Below are positions 1 to 5,206 of a DNA stretch of 5,206 nucleotides, one piece after another. The DNA comes from Deltaproteobacteria bacterium (lineage in GTDB: Bacteria > Desulfobacterota > Binatia > Binatales > Binataceae). Position 1 is the stretch's first letter; every line of letters begins with the position of its first letter. The position numbers and the translations under genes were made by a program. Location of the stretch: contig JAJZAG010000270.1 of NCBI GenBank assembly GCA_021799555.1, positions 1-5,206 of the forward strand, given 5' to 3'. The notes under the pieces were generated by a model that did not search any database, was not told the origin of the DNA, and was given only the letters and a program-made list of their open reading frames with translations.

Positions 1-989
1 GAGTACCGGAGGCTTATGGCGGCACTGCGTCATCTTATGTGATGGCGGGGATCGCGTCGGAAGAACTCTCGCGGGGCGATTACAACACCGCGTTATTCCT
101 CCAGATCGGTCTAATCATCGCGGATCTCCTGGCCGGCCACGCCACTGAATCCATCAAGCGCGCGTGGCTTCCAGCAATCGCCAAGGGCGAAAAGCTGGTC
201 GCCTTCGCGCTCACCGAACCCAATGCCGGCTCCGATGCGGCCACGATCACCACCAGCGCACGGCGCGATGGCGACTGCTATGTGGTGAGCGGAGAGAAGG
301 CGTCGATAACCTTTGCCGGGTTGGCCGACGCCTGCATAGTCTTTGCGCGGACGGGTGGACCGGGCGCGAAGGGGATCGGCGCGCTGTTCGTGCCGCTGAA
401 CGCGGCGGGCGTGTCGCGACAGGTCTATCGCAGCGCGGGAGAACGGCTGACCCAGCGCGGTTCGCTCACGTTCGACGGCGTGCGGGTTCCCACCGACCAC
501 CTGATCGGCGGCGAGTCGGGCGGTTTCTATCAGGCGATGGGCGCATTCGATTACAACCGCGCTATCATCGCGCTGGCCTGCGTCGGCGTCGCCCAGCAAT
601 CCCTGGAGGAGACGGTCGAGTATGCCAAGCAACGCCACACCTTCGGACGTCCCATTGCGAAGCACGAAGGAGTTTCGTTCCAGATAGCAGAGCACCTGAC
701 GATGATTTCCGCCGCGCGGCTGCTCGCATACCAGTGCCTGGCGCTGCGTGACCGCGGTGAGCCGCATACAAAAGAAGCCGCGATGGCGAAATGGCTCGGG
801 CCGAAAGCCGCTGCCGAGGCGATCCACGCGTGCATCGTGCTTCACGGCTGGATCGGGTACAGCCAGGATCTCCCATTCGAGCAACGCCTCCGCGACGTGA
901 TCGGCCTCGAGATCGGCGACGGCACCGCGCAGATAATGAAGTTGCTGGTCGCTCGCGAGATTATCGGCAAGGCTGCGCGGCCGTATTGA
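1..989 (+). CDS. Acyl-CoA dehydrogenase, 5'-truncated; cyclohexanecarboxyl-CoA dehydrogenase (AliB)-like
   Basis: This is a cytoplasmic FAD enzyme that oxidises an acyl-CoA at the alpha-beta bond and passes electrons to an electron-transfer flavoprotein. The frame is open from base 3 to the TGA at 987-989, giving 328 residues. The family is usually about 380-400 long, so roughly 50-60 N-terminal residues lie outside the window. The fragment opens with the family motif PEAYGG. EPNAGSD follows at fragment residues 72-78 (bases 216-236) in the flavin/substrate-binding beta domain, then FDGVRVP and QRHTFGRPI. The C-terminal helical domain ends in IGDGTAQIMK. In most members the equivalent of this last motif is YEGTSQI with catalytic Glu; here Asp (codon 918-920) takes that place. 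From memory, Asp here together with HGxxGY and IGDGTAQIMK is typical of AliB-like enzymes acting on alicyclic acyl-CoAs. The family call is firm; the substrate is inference. The GTG/ATG at 39-44 are internal codons, not the start. The gene converges with the methyltransferase. Confidence 0.95.
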   Translation, partial: VPEAYGGTASSYVMAGIASEELSRGDYNTALFLQIGLIIADLLAGHATESIKRAWLPAIAKGEKLVAFALTEPNAGSDAATITTSARRDGDCYVVSGEKASITFAGLADACIVFARTGGPGAKGIGALFVPLNAAGVSRQVYRSAGERLTQRGSLTFDGVRVPTDHLIGGESGGFYQAMGAFDYNRAIIALACVGVAQQSLEETVEYAKQRHTFGRPIAKHEGVSFQIAEHLTMISAARLLAYQCLALRDRGEPHTKEAAMAKWLGPKAAAEAIHACIVLHGWIGYSQDLPFEQRLRDVIGLEIGDGTAQIMKLLVAREIIGKAARPY

Positions 990-1067
990 GGCCCGCGCGA
1001 CGGCGACTCACCAAACCCGGGATCGCAATCAAATCGGCTTAGTGTAACAGCGAAGGACCACGCCTCT

Positions 1068-1844
1068 TCAGCGCGGACCGCGATCGGACAGATGCGCGGC
1101 AAAGCGCAGCCGAATGTAATCCGCGGTCCATCGGCCGCGCTCATCGCACAGCACGGGGCTCAGCAGAGCAATCGCTTCAGTCAGCGCTTTCTTGCGATCG
1201 GCAGGTTGAAGGGGGCGCAGAAAGTTCTCCGCAAAGGTATCGAGCCATCCTTCGATTCCGGTCGGAAGCTCCGTTGGCCGCGGGATGAGGGCTATGTAAT
1301 CAACCGCGAAGCCGGCGCTAATCAGGCGTTCGCGGTAGTCCGCGACGGTCGGAAAATACCAGGGGATTTGTGCGGCCCCATTTATCCCACGCCGCGCGAG
1401 CACCGCCTCGAGCGCTACGATTATCGCCGCGACGCATCCGTGCCCGCCGAACTCACCAACGAACCTACCCCCCGGCTTGAGCGCGCGCGCAACGCCCGCC
1501 AGCACGCTGTCCGGCTCGCGCATCCAATGCAGCGCCGCATTCGAGAACACCGCGTCGAATTCACGCTCGAACCGGAGCGCGTGCCCGTTCACGACGCGCG
1601 CATCGATTCCTCGCGCGCGTGCCGCTCGGACCATCGCTTCCGACGCGTCAACGCCGACCACGCTTGCACCTGCGGCAGCGACCTTTTCAGTCAGCACGCC
1701 GTCCCCGCAGCCTAAATCCAAGATCCTCTCGCCCGCCACCGCGCGAAGCATCGCAAGCACCGGCTCGCCAAGGTCGCTTACGAACCTTGCGTTGCGGTCG
1801 TACGATTCAGGATGCCAAGTATTGAGCTGCTCAGGGGTGTTCAT
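1068..1844 (-). CDS. Class I SAM-dependent methyltransferase
   Basis: The 258-residue protein is a Rossmann-fold methyltransferase of the Methyltransf_11/25 type and probably a soluble small-molecule enzyme. Numbered from the chosen start, motif I is ILDLGCGDG at 41-49 (SAM-binding glycine loop). The acidic ribose-binding motif VGVDAS lies at 63-68, the post-II segment FDAVFSNAALHW at 96-107, and LKPGGRF at 122-128. The C-terminal half (PWYFP at 161-165, LIPRPTELPTGIEGW at 186-200, WTADYIRLRF at 239-248) follows a well-conserved arrangement in trans-aconitate-methyltransferase-like proteins. The substrate cannot be read from the sequence. The frame stays open up to a GTG at 1944-1946. I chose the ATG at 1842-1844 because the family similarity begins just after it, at NTWHPESYDRNARFV, and the 34 upstream residues look non-conserved. 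Neither start has a good Shine-Dalgarno; only GAAG abuts the ATG. The gene is divergent from the VOC gene. Confidence 0.92.
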   Translation of the reverse strand: MNTPEQLNTWHPESYDRNARFVSDLGEPVLAMLRAVAGERILDLGCGDGVLTEKVAAAGASVVGVDASEAMVRAARARGIDARVVNGHALRFEREFDAVFSNAALHWMREPDSVLAGVARALKPGGRFVGEFGGHGCVAAIIVALEAVLARRGINGAAQIPWYFPTVADYRERLISAGFAVDYIALIPRPTELPTGIEGWLDTFAENFLRPLQPADRKKALTEAIALLSPVLCDERGRWTADYIRLRFAAHLSDRGPR

Positions 1845-1880
1845 CTTCGAGGAAGCCGAGAGTCGCGTACCTGTCTTCTT

Positions 1881-1907
1881 CGTATACGCGGTCTGACAGC
1901 GAGGCAA
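1881..1907 (-). promoter_or_regulatory. Weak candidate promoter for the methyltransferase
   Basis: Read on the minus strand, TTGCCT (1902-1907) and TATACG (1881-1886) resemble -35 and -10 hexamers with a 15 bp spacer, shorter than the usual 17. Transcription would begin roughly 30 bases before the ATG at 1844. The elements lie inside the longer GTG-started reading frame, so the promoter would only make sense with the shorter start. This is pattern matching in a GC-rich sequence and could be chance. Confidence 0.2.
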
Positions 1908-1959
1908 ATCGCGGCCAAGGAACAGTGGTGTTCTTAGCCCTTCCACCGCAGGCCGATGC

Positions 1960-1988
1960 TTGCCGTGGTGGGCCGTTACGAGTATGTG
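1960..1988 (+). promoter_or_regulatory. Weak candidate promoter for the VOC gene
   Basis: TTGCCG (1960-1965) and TATGTG (1983-1988) are separated by 17 bp, the ideal sigma-70 spacing, although each hexamer only partly matches consensus. The predicted start would leave a leader of about 30 bases before the ATG at 2026. The position between two divergent genes makes a promoter expected here; these exact hexamers are uncertain. Confidence 0.22.
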
Positions 1989-2015
1989 CAGCTAACGACA
2001 GTGTCCGCGCCGTGC

Positions 2016-2020
2016 GGAGG
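2016..2020 (+). promoter_or_regulatory. Ribosome binding site of the VOC gene
   Basis: GGAGG lies five bases before the ATG at 2026. It fixes that start and argues against the other short upstream frames in this gap being the translated ones. Confidence 0.75.
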
Positions 2021-2025
2021 CGTCA

Positions 2026-2796
2026 ATGCTCACGGGAATCGATCATATTGTTATTGTCGTCAGCGACCTCGATCGCGCCGTCACCGCTTTCACGCGCGCC
2101 GGATTCACGGTCACTCTTGGCGGACGTCACAATGTCGGTACGCATAATGCGCTGATCGGGCTGGCCGACAGTTCATATATCGAATTGATAGCGTTTCTCG
2201 ACCCCGTCCCCGGTCATCCCTGGTTCAAAGCGCTCGAGCGCGGCGGCGGTCTTGTCGATTTCTGCATGCGAACCGACGATCTCGAGACTGACGTAATGAA
2301 ACTGCGCGCCGCAGGTGCGGCGATTAGCGATCCGGCCACAATGACGCGCGACCGCCCGGACGGTTATCGCTTGAAATGGGATTTGGCGATCCCGCATCCG
2401 CCCGACACCGGGCAATTACCTTTTCTAATTCGGGACGAAACACCGCGCGACGAGCGAGTACCGCGCAAGCGATCGCACCTAAACGGAGTTACGGGCCTGA
2501 AACGCGTCACCGTCGCGGCTAACGATCCTTTCCGAGCGGGTAAGCTTCTTGGAAGCGTGAGCGGTGCGGCGCTTTCGCGGCAGGCGCGAACCGATCTTAA
2601 TGCGCAAGGCTTCTCACTTGAAATCGGACCGCACGAGATTCACTGGCTCACGCCCAACACGCCCCGCACTCCGCTTGCCGAATGGCTCGAGCGGCGCGGA
2701 CCGTCGCCCTATTCCGCCACGCTATACGCCCCGACGAGTCCACGAACCCCCGATGACCTGCTCGTTATGCGCGCCGCGCGGCTTGATTTCGAGTGA
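2026..2796 (+). CDS. VOC-superfamily glyoxalase-like domain protein
   Basis: The 256-residue protein belongs to the vicinal-oxygen-chelate fold, most like the Glyoxalase_3 (PF13468) type. The first beta-alpha-beta-beta-beta module begins with IDHIVIVVSDLD (5-16), then GFTVTLGGRHNVGTHNALI (26-44) and SSYIELIAF (49-57). His7 and Glu53 sit where this fold usually places metal ligands. A second module starts at GGGLVDFCMRTDDLE (73-87) and runs to LPFLIRDETPRDERVP (131-146), a conserved closing segment of this family. A third, weaker stretch at about 157-256 (LKRVTVAANDP, FSLEIGPHEIHWL, a final strand) looks like a further paired half-module. Members bind small hydrophobic or oxygenated substrates in the cytoplasm, and most have no known reaction. 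The start has a good Shine-Dalgarno. The gene is divergent from the methyltransferase, so shared control is possible. The reaction is not assignable. Confidence 0.9.
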   Translation: MLTGIDHIVIVVSDLDRAVTAFTRAGFTVTLGGRHNVGTHNALIGLADSSYIELIAFLDPVPGHPWFKALERGGGLVDFCMRTDDLETDVMKLRAAGAAISDPATMTRDRPDGYRLKWDLAIPHPPDTGQLPFLIRDETPRDERVPRKRSHLNGVTGLKRVTVAANDPFRAGKLLGSVSGAALSRQARTDLNAQGFSLEIGPHEIHWLTPNTPRTPLAEWLERRGPSPYSATLYAPTSPRTPDDLLVMRAARLDFE

Positions 2797-2864
2797 ATAA
2801 ACGAGCGGCGGCAAAATGGCGGCGAAAGATTGCGTCGGCGTGAGCGGCCATCTCGATTTGCTAG

Positions 2865-2903
2865 TCCGGCCAAGCCGGAATCCCGAATGGCGGGAGGGGC
2901 TTT
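2865..2903 (+). repeat. Overlapping inverted repeats (possible weak terminator or attenuator-like fold)
   Basis: TCCGGC (2865-2870) pairs with GCCGGA (2874-2879) over a three-base loop. TCCCG (2881-2885) pairs with CGGGA (2891-2895). A wider alternative pairs AAGCC (2872-2876) with GGCTT (2898-2902), enclosing the second stem and ending in only three T. The first stem and the wide stem share bases 2874-2876 and exclude each other. The position, about 70 bases after the VOC stop, suits a transcript end, but the short T-run makes it weak. Confidence 0.35.
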
Positions 2904-2986
2904 CAGCGCGACGGGGTTTCTTTCCCCCGAACGCCACCTTGAGCTTCGCAGCGCCAGTGATACCGCAATGGCGAGGAGATTATTTT

Positions 2987-3008
2987 TTAACCGGCTGAAG
3001 CCTGTTAA
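2987..3008. promoter_or_regulatory. 22 bp near-perfect palindrome, candidate operator for hemQ
   Basis: The half-sites are TTAACcGGCTg and aAGCCtGTTAA: nine of eleven positions pair, with the mismatches at the sixth position and at the centre. It lies 75 bases before the hemQ ATG. A T-run precedes it and none follows on either strand, so it does not behave as an intrinsic terminator. A dimeric repressor or activator site is the natural reading, but the regulator is unknown. Confidence 0.4.
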
Positions 3009-3071
3009 CGATTTCGCGCTCGCTGATAAAGGCGCACCACCGCCATCAAGACACGCAACGAAAAAAAATCT

Positions 3072-3075
3072 AGGA
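3072..3075 (+). promoter_or_regulatory. Ribosome binding site of hemQ
   Basis: AGGA lies eight bases before the ATG at 3084. The next in-frame ATG, at 3111, has no purine-rich site before it, so 3084 is preferred. Confidence 0.55.
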
Positions 3076-3083
3076 TTCCATAC

Positions 3084-3935
3084 ATGAAGACCGACCAACA
3101 TGCCGGCCAGATGAACCATCGCGACGACCGGCCCGCCGCTCCGCTGACCCTCGAAGGCTTCAGCGTGCTTCACCAGATGTTCCGGCTCCGGCGCGCCTCC
3201 TGGCGCGAGCTTACCGCATCGCAGCGCGCTGAAATCGCGCGAACGGCTGCCGCCACGCTCGGCGCCATGAGCGATCGCGAGGACGGCGAGTCCGCGGCCT
3301 TCGCCGGACTCGGTCACAAGGGCGACTTGATTCTGATTCACTTCCGGCGAAGTTTCGATGAGCTCTCAGCCGCGCAAGTTGAGATCGGCAAACTGCGGTT
3401 GTGCGACTATCTGGAACCGACGACCTCCTACGTTTCGGTGATCGAAATCGGCCTTTATGAGGCGACCGTCGCTCTTTACGCGCGGCTTTCCGAACAGAAG
3501 ATTGGTCCCCGATCACCGGAATGGACGCAGGCGGTCGAAGCGGAACTCGCCGCACAGCGCCAGAAGATCGCGCCGCGCCTGTTTCCGAAAATCCCCGCGC
3601 GCCGCTACCTGTGCTTTTACCCGATGGATAAGAAGCGCGACGGCGCCGACAACTGGTACCGGCTCACGATGGACGACCGCCGCCGCCTGATGCATGAGCA
3701 CGGGATGGTCGGCCGACGGTTTGCGGGTGAAGTCACTCAAATCATCTCAGGCTCGATCGGCTTCGATGATTGGGAATGGGGCGTCGATTTGTTCGCGGAT
3801 GATCCCGTCGTGTTCAAAAAGCTCGTGTACGAAATGCGCTTCGATGAGGCGAGCGCAGGATATGCGAAATTCGGCCCATTCTATGTCGGAATCAGAATCG
3901 CTCCCGCCGAAGTCGAAAGAATTCTCGCTGTCTGA
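3084..3935 (+). CDS. hemQ: Coproheme decarboxylase HemQ/ChdC (chlorite dismutase family)
   Basis: HemQ removes two propionate carboxyls from coproheme, using hydrogen peroxide, to give haem b as the last step of the coproporphyrin-dependent pathway; it is cytoplasmic. The 283-residue protein has a short N-terminal extension (about 1-22), then the two ferredoxin-like halves of the family. Key residues are visible in the second half. Tyr179 and Lys183 lie in YPMDKKR, matching the catalytic Tyr145 and Lys149 of Geobacillus HemQ. His206 in MHEHG matches proximal His172, and Gln219 in EVTQIISGSIG matches distal Gln185. All four keep the same spacing. True chlorite dismutases have a distal Arg, so Gln argues for coproheme decarboxylation. 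The conserved end (DDWEWGVDLF, KKLVYEMRFDEAS, FGPFYVG) is intact. No other haem gene is in view. A short hairpin (ACGGC/GCCGT, 3936-3953) directly follows the stop but has no T-run. The upstream palindrome may control the gene. Confidence 0.95.
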   Translation: MKTDQHAGQMNHRDDRPAAPLTLEGFSVLHQMFRLRRASWRELTASQRAEIARTAAATLGAMSDREDGESAAFAGLGHKGDLILIHFRRSFDELSAAQVEIGKLRLCDYLEPTTSYVSVIEIGLYEATVALYARLSEQKIGPRSPEWTQAVEAELAAQRQKIAPRLFPKIPARRYLCFYPMDKKRDGADNWYRLTMDDRRRLMHEHGMVGRRFAGEVTQIISGSIGFDDWEWGVDLFADDPVVFKKLVYEMRFDEASAGYAKFGPFYVGIRIAPAEVERILAV

Positions 3936-4014
3936 ACGGCAATAGTCCGCCGTGCTGCATGCGTGCGCTTGCGCGCGCGGCAATTTCCTGATTTAGCCTG
4001 CGAGAGCGCATCGC

Positions 4015-4020
4015 AAGGAG
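4015..4020 (+). promoter_or_regulatory. Strong ribosome binding site of the 362-residue unknown gene
   Basis: AAGGAG lies seven bases before the ATG at 4028. This is the best Shine-Dalgarno in the window; it settles the start and suggests efficient translation. Confidence 0.85.
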
Positions 4021-4027
4021 ACCATCG

Positions 4028-5116
4028 ATGATCACCAAGGGCGACGATTTTCCGATCCATCAGACGCCGGAGCCGGTCCAGCAGGTGTTTACCAGCGACC
4101 GCAATTTCTACGACCGGTTTTTCTTCAACGGGTATTGGCGCGAGGGCGAACCCTTCTTCGCGGTCGCGATGGGAATCTACCCGAACGTCGGAATTCTCGA
4201 CGCTTCGATCAACGTGATTTACAATGGCGTTCAGCATTGCGTGCGCGCCTCGCGGGTTCTGGGCGCCGATCGAATGGACACCAAAGTCGGGCCGATCTCG
4301 ATCGAGATCGTCGATCCGATGCGCACGCTGCGATTGCGCGTCGATCATCCTGAAATCAAGGCCGACCTGACTTTCGAGGCTCGTGCAACACCGATCGAAG
4401 AGCCGCGTTTTTCGCGCCGCTCGGGACCGCGGATTATGTTCGACATCACGCGCTTTACGCAGCACGGCGGCTATCGTGGATCGTTGAGCGTCGCGGGTCG
4501 CCGGTTCGAAGCTAACCCCGCGCAGGTCTGGGGCTCGCGCGATCGCTCATGGGGAGTTCGGAATATTGGTCCGCAGGATCCTGCCGGAGTGCCAGCGGCG
4601 GCGCCGCCGCAATTTTTCTGGCTGTGGTCGCCGAACAATTTCGAAAATGTCTGCACCCACTTTGACGTGAATGAAAATTCGGACGGATCGCGATGGCATC
4701 AATTCGGCGCGATCGCGAAAGCCGACGCCACGACGCCTGCCGAAATCGCGGACGCGGTCGACTGGACGGTCGATTATCAATCCGGCACCCGCCACGCGCG
4801 CCGTGCCGAAATTATCCTGCACACCGCCGCTGGAGATAACCGCGTCGAACTCGCGCCGCTTTACAATTTCTACATGCAGGGAATCGGTTACGGACATCCG
4901 AAGTGGGGTCACGGCATGTACGTCGGCGCCGACGTCTCCGACTACGAGGCGTTCAAGCTGGATGACGTGGATCAATCACAGCCGCTCTATCAGCATATCC
5001 AGGCCGTATGCCGCGCGAAGCTCGGCACAGGCGAGGGGATGGGAATCCTCGAGATGCTGATAATCGGCGCTCACGCGCCGAGCGGCCTCAAGAGTCTGCT
5101 CGATATGCATCCGTAG
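4028..5116 (+). CDS. Conserved protein of unknown function (DUF7064/DUF7065-like)
   Basis: The 362-residue protein has no signal peptide, no long hydrophobic segment and no classical catalytic motif that I recognise. It looks beta-rich, with alternating strands such as SINVIYNGVQHCVRAS (60-75), GPISIEIVDPMRTLRLRV (88-105) and IKADLTFEARATPIEEP (110-126). The most striking element is VWGSRDRSWGVR at 167-178, a repeated W-G / S-W-G motif rich in charge. It is followed by QFFWLWSPNNFENVCTHFDV (195-214) and, near the end, GYGHPKWGHGMYVG (287-300). From memory this arrangement matches large bacterial families now labelled DUF7064/DUF7065, abundant in mycobacteria and sphingomonads and often found near lipid or steroid catabolism genes. 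A CrtC/AttH-like double lipocalin fold is a reasonable structural guess. Its function is unknown. It follows hemQ by 92 bp on the same strand and may share its transcript, but no functional link is shown. Confidence 0.88.
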   Translation: MITKGDDFPIHQTPEPVQQVFTSDRNFYDRFFFNGYWREGEPFFAVAMGIYPNVGILDASINVIYNGVQHCVRASRVLGADRMDTKVGPISIEIVDPMRTLRLRVDHPEIKADLTFEARATPIEEPRFSRRSGPRIMFDITRFTQHGGYRGSLSVAGRRFEANPAQVWGSRDRSWGVRNIGPQDPAGVPAAAPPQFFWLWSPNNFENVCTHFDVNENSDGSRWHQFGAIAKADATTPAEIADAVDWTVDYQSGTRHARRAEIILHTAAGDNRVELAPLYNFYMQGIGYGHPKWGHGMYVGADVSDYEAFKLDDVDQSQPLYQHIQAVCRAKLGTGEGMGILEMLIIGAHAPSGLKSLLDMHP

Positions 5117-5137
5117 CGCGAACGCCGCGGCGCCGAG

Positions 5138-5206
5138 TCAGTTGCGCAGCTTGCCAAGGACGCGGTCCACAAAGCTGGACGGGTGCGGCTTGTTTGCCGA
5201 TACACG
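5138..5206 (-). CDS. Probable C-terminus of a convergent minus-strand gene (partial)
   Basis: On the minus strand the frame is open from the window edge for 22 codons and ends in a TGA at 5138-5140. The peptide ends HPSSFVDRVLGKLRN. Most third codon positions are G or C, as in the neighbouring genes, and the plus-strand alternative has no start codon after the preceding TAG. The short amphipathic tail is plausible as a protein end but gives no family. It would leave only 21 bases, containing the 10 bp palindrome CGCCGCGGCG (5123-5132), between two convergent genes. Confidence 0.4.
   Translation of the reverse strand, partial: RVSANKPHPSSFVDRVLGKLRN

Larger units (their letters stand above)
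2797..3083. other. Non-coding gap upstream of hemQ with several inverted repeats
   Basis: No convincing gene lies in these 287 bases. The frames open here (for example 2816-2998) have no ribosome binding site and no recognisable protein character. The gap holds overlapping GC hairpins at 2865-2903, a further short stem CGGGG/CCCCG at 2912-2916 and 2925-2929, a 22 bp near-palindrome at 2987-3008, and an A-rich run just before hemQ (3060-3068). It is AT-richer towards hemQ than the neighbouring genes, as expected of a promoter region. I could not identify a well-spaced -35/-10 pair. Confidence 0.6.

Noticed and set aside
111..884. Long antisense open frame (257 codons) across the acyl-CoA dehydrogenase
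   Set aside because: It lies fully inside a clear gene, has no recognisable domain and is rich in Arg/Gly/Ala, as expected from the reverse complement of GC-rich coding DNA.
990..1067. Possible bidirectional terminator between the dehydrogenase and the methyltransferase
   Set aside because: I found no stem of useful length followed by a T-run on either strand; only a short CCCGGG palindrome is present.
1092..1715. Plus-strand open frame (207 codons) across the methyltransferase
   Set aside because: It is a mirror of a well-supported minus-strand gene, with no ribosome site and no protein family character.
2816..2998. Small plus-strand frame of 60 codons in the non-coding gap
   Set aside because: There is no Shine-Dalgarno, the codon use is unlike the neighbours, and it runs through the inverted repeats; it is more likely chance.
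2984..3008. Reading the palindrome upstream of hemQ as an intrinsic terminator
   Set aside because: The T-run precedes the dyad on the plus strand and becomes an A-run after it on the minus strand, so neither direction gives a hairpin followed by T.
2709..3341. Minus-strand open frame (210 codons) spanning the VOC-hemQ gap
   Set aside because: It overlaps the ends of two confident genes, has low-complexity Ser/Arg-rich composition and no recognised motif; the gap itself looks regulatory.
3881..4465. Minus-strand open frame (194 codons) over the end of hemQ and the start of the next gene
   Set aside because: It is antisense to two supported genes. Its translation shows no domain and is rich in Arg, Asp and His, as expected of a shadow frame.

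Overview
The window is GC-rich, with strong G/C preference at third codon positions, densely packed genes and short gaps. It looks like a chromosomal fragment from a soil or environmental bacterium. I see no insertion sequence, integrase, tRNA, rRNA or CRISPR array. The gene content (acyl-CoA dehydrogenase, stand-alone methyltransferase, glyoxalase-like VOC protein, Gln-type coproheme decarboxylase, and a conserved uncharacterised protein of the DUF7064/7065 kind) would fit a poorly cultured lineage such as Binatia or a related former deltaproteobacterial group. That placement is a weak guess from gene style, not a measurement.

Layout. Bases 1-989 (+) hold an acyl-CoA dehydrogenase that lacks its N-terminus at the window edge. 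It converges on a SAM-dependent methyltransferase on the minus strand (1068-1844). A gap of about 180 bp separates the methyltransferase start from a divergent VOC/glyoxalase-like gene (2026-2796, +). After a 287 bp non-coding stretch with several inverted repeats comes hemQ (3084-3935, +). A further 92 bp leads to a long conserved protein of unknown function (4028-5116, +). The last 69 bases probably encode the C-terminus of a convergent minus-strand gene.

How the genes fit together. There is no obvious single pathway. The dehydrogenase is an FAD enzyme of acyl-CoA oxidation. It carries Asp where most family members have the catalytic Glu, which points to the cyclohexanecarboxyl-CoA dehydrogenase (AliB-like) branch. 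HemQ makes the last step of the coproporphyrin-dependent haem route, and no other haem gene is in view. The methyltransferase and VOC protein share a divergent promoter region and may be co-regulated. hemQ and the downstream unknown gene are co-oriented and could be co-transcribed, but their 92 bp gap does not require it.

The points most worth a second look are the Asp substitution in the dehydrogenase, the 22 bp near-perfect palindrome 75 bp upstream of hemQ, the competing hairpins in the same gap, and the uncharacterised 362-residue protein. I found no clear sign of an undescribed multi-gene system.
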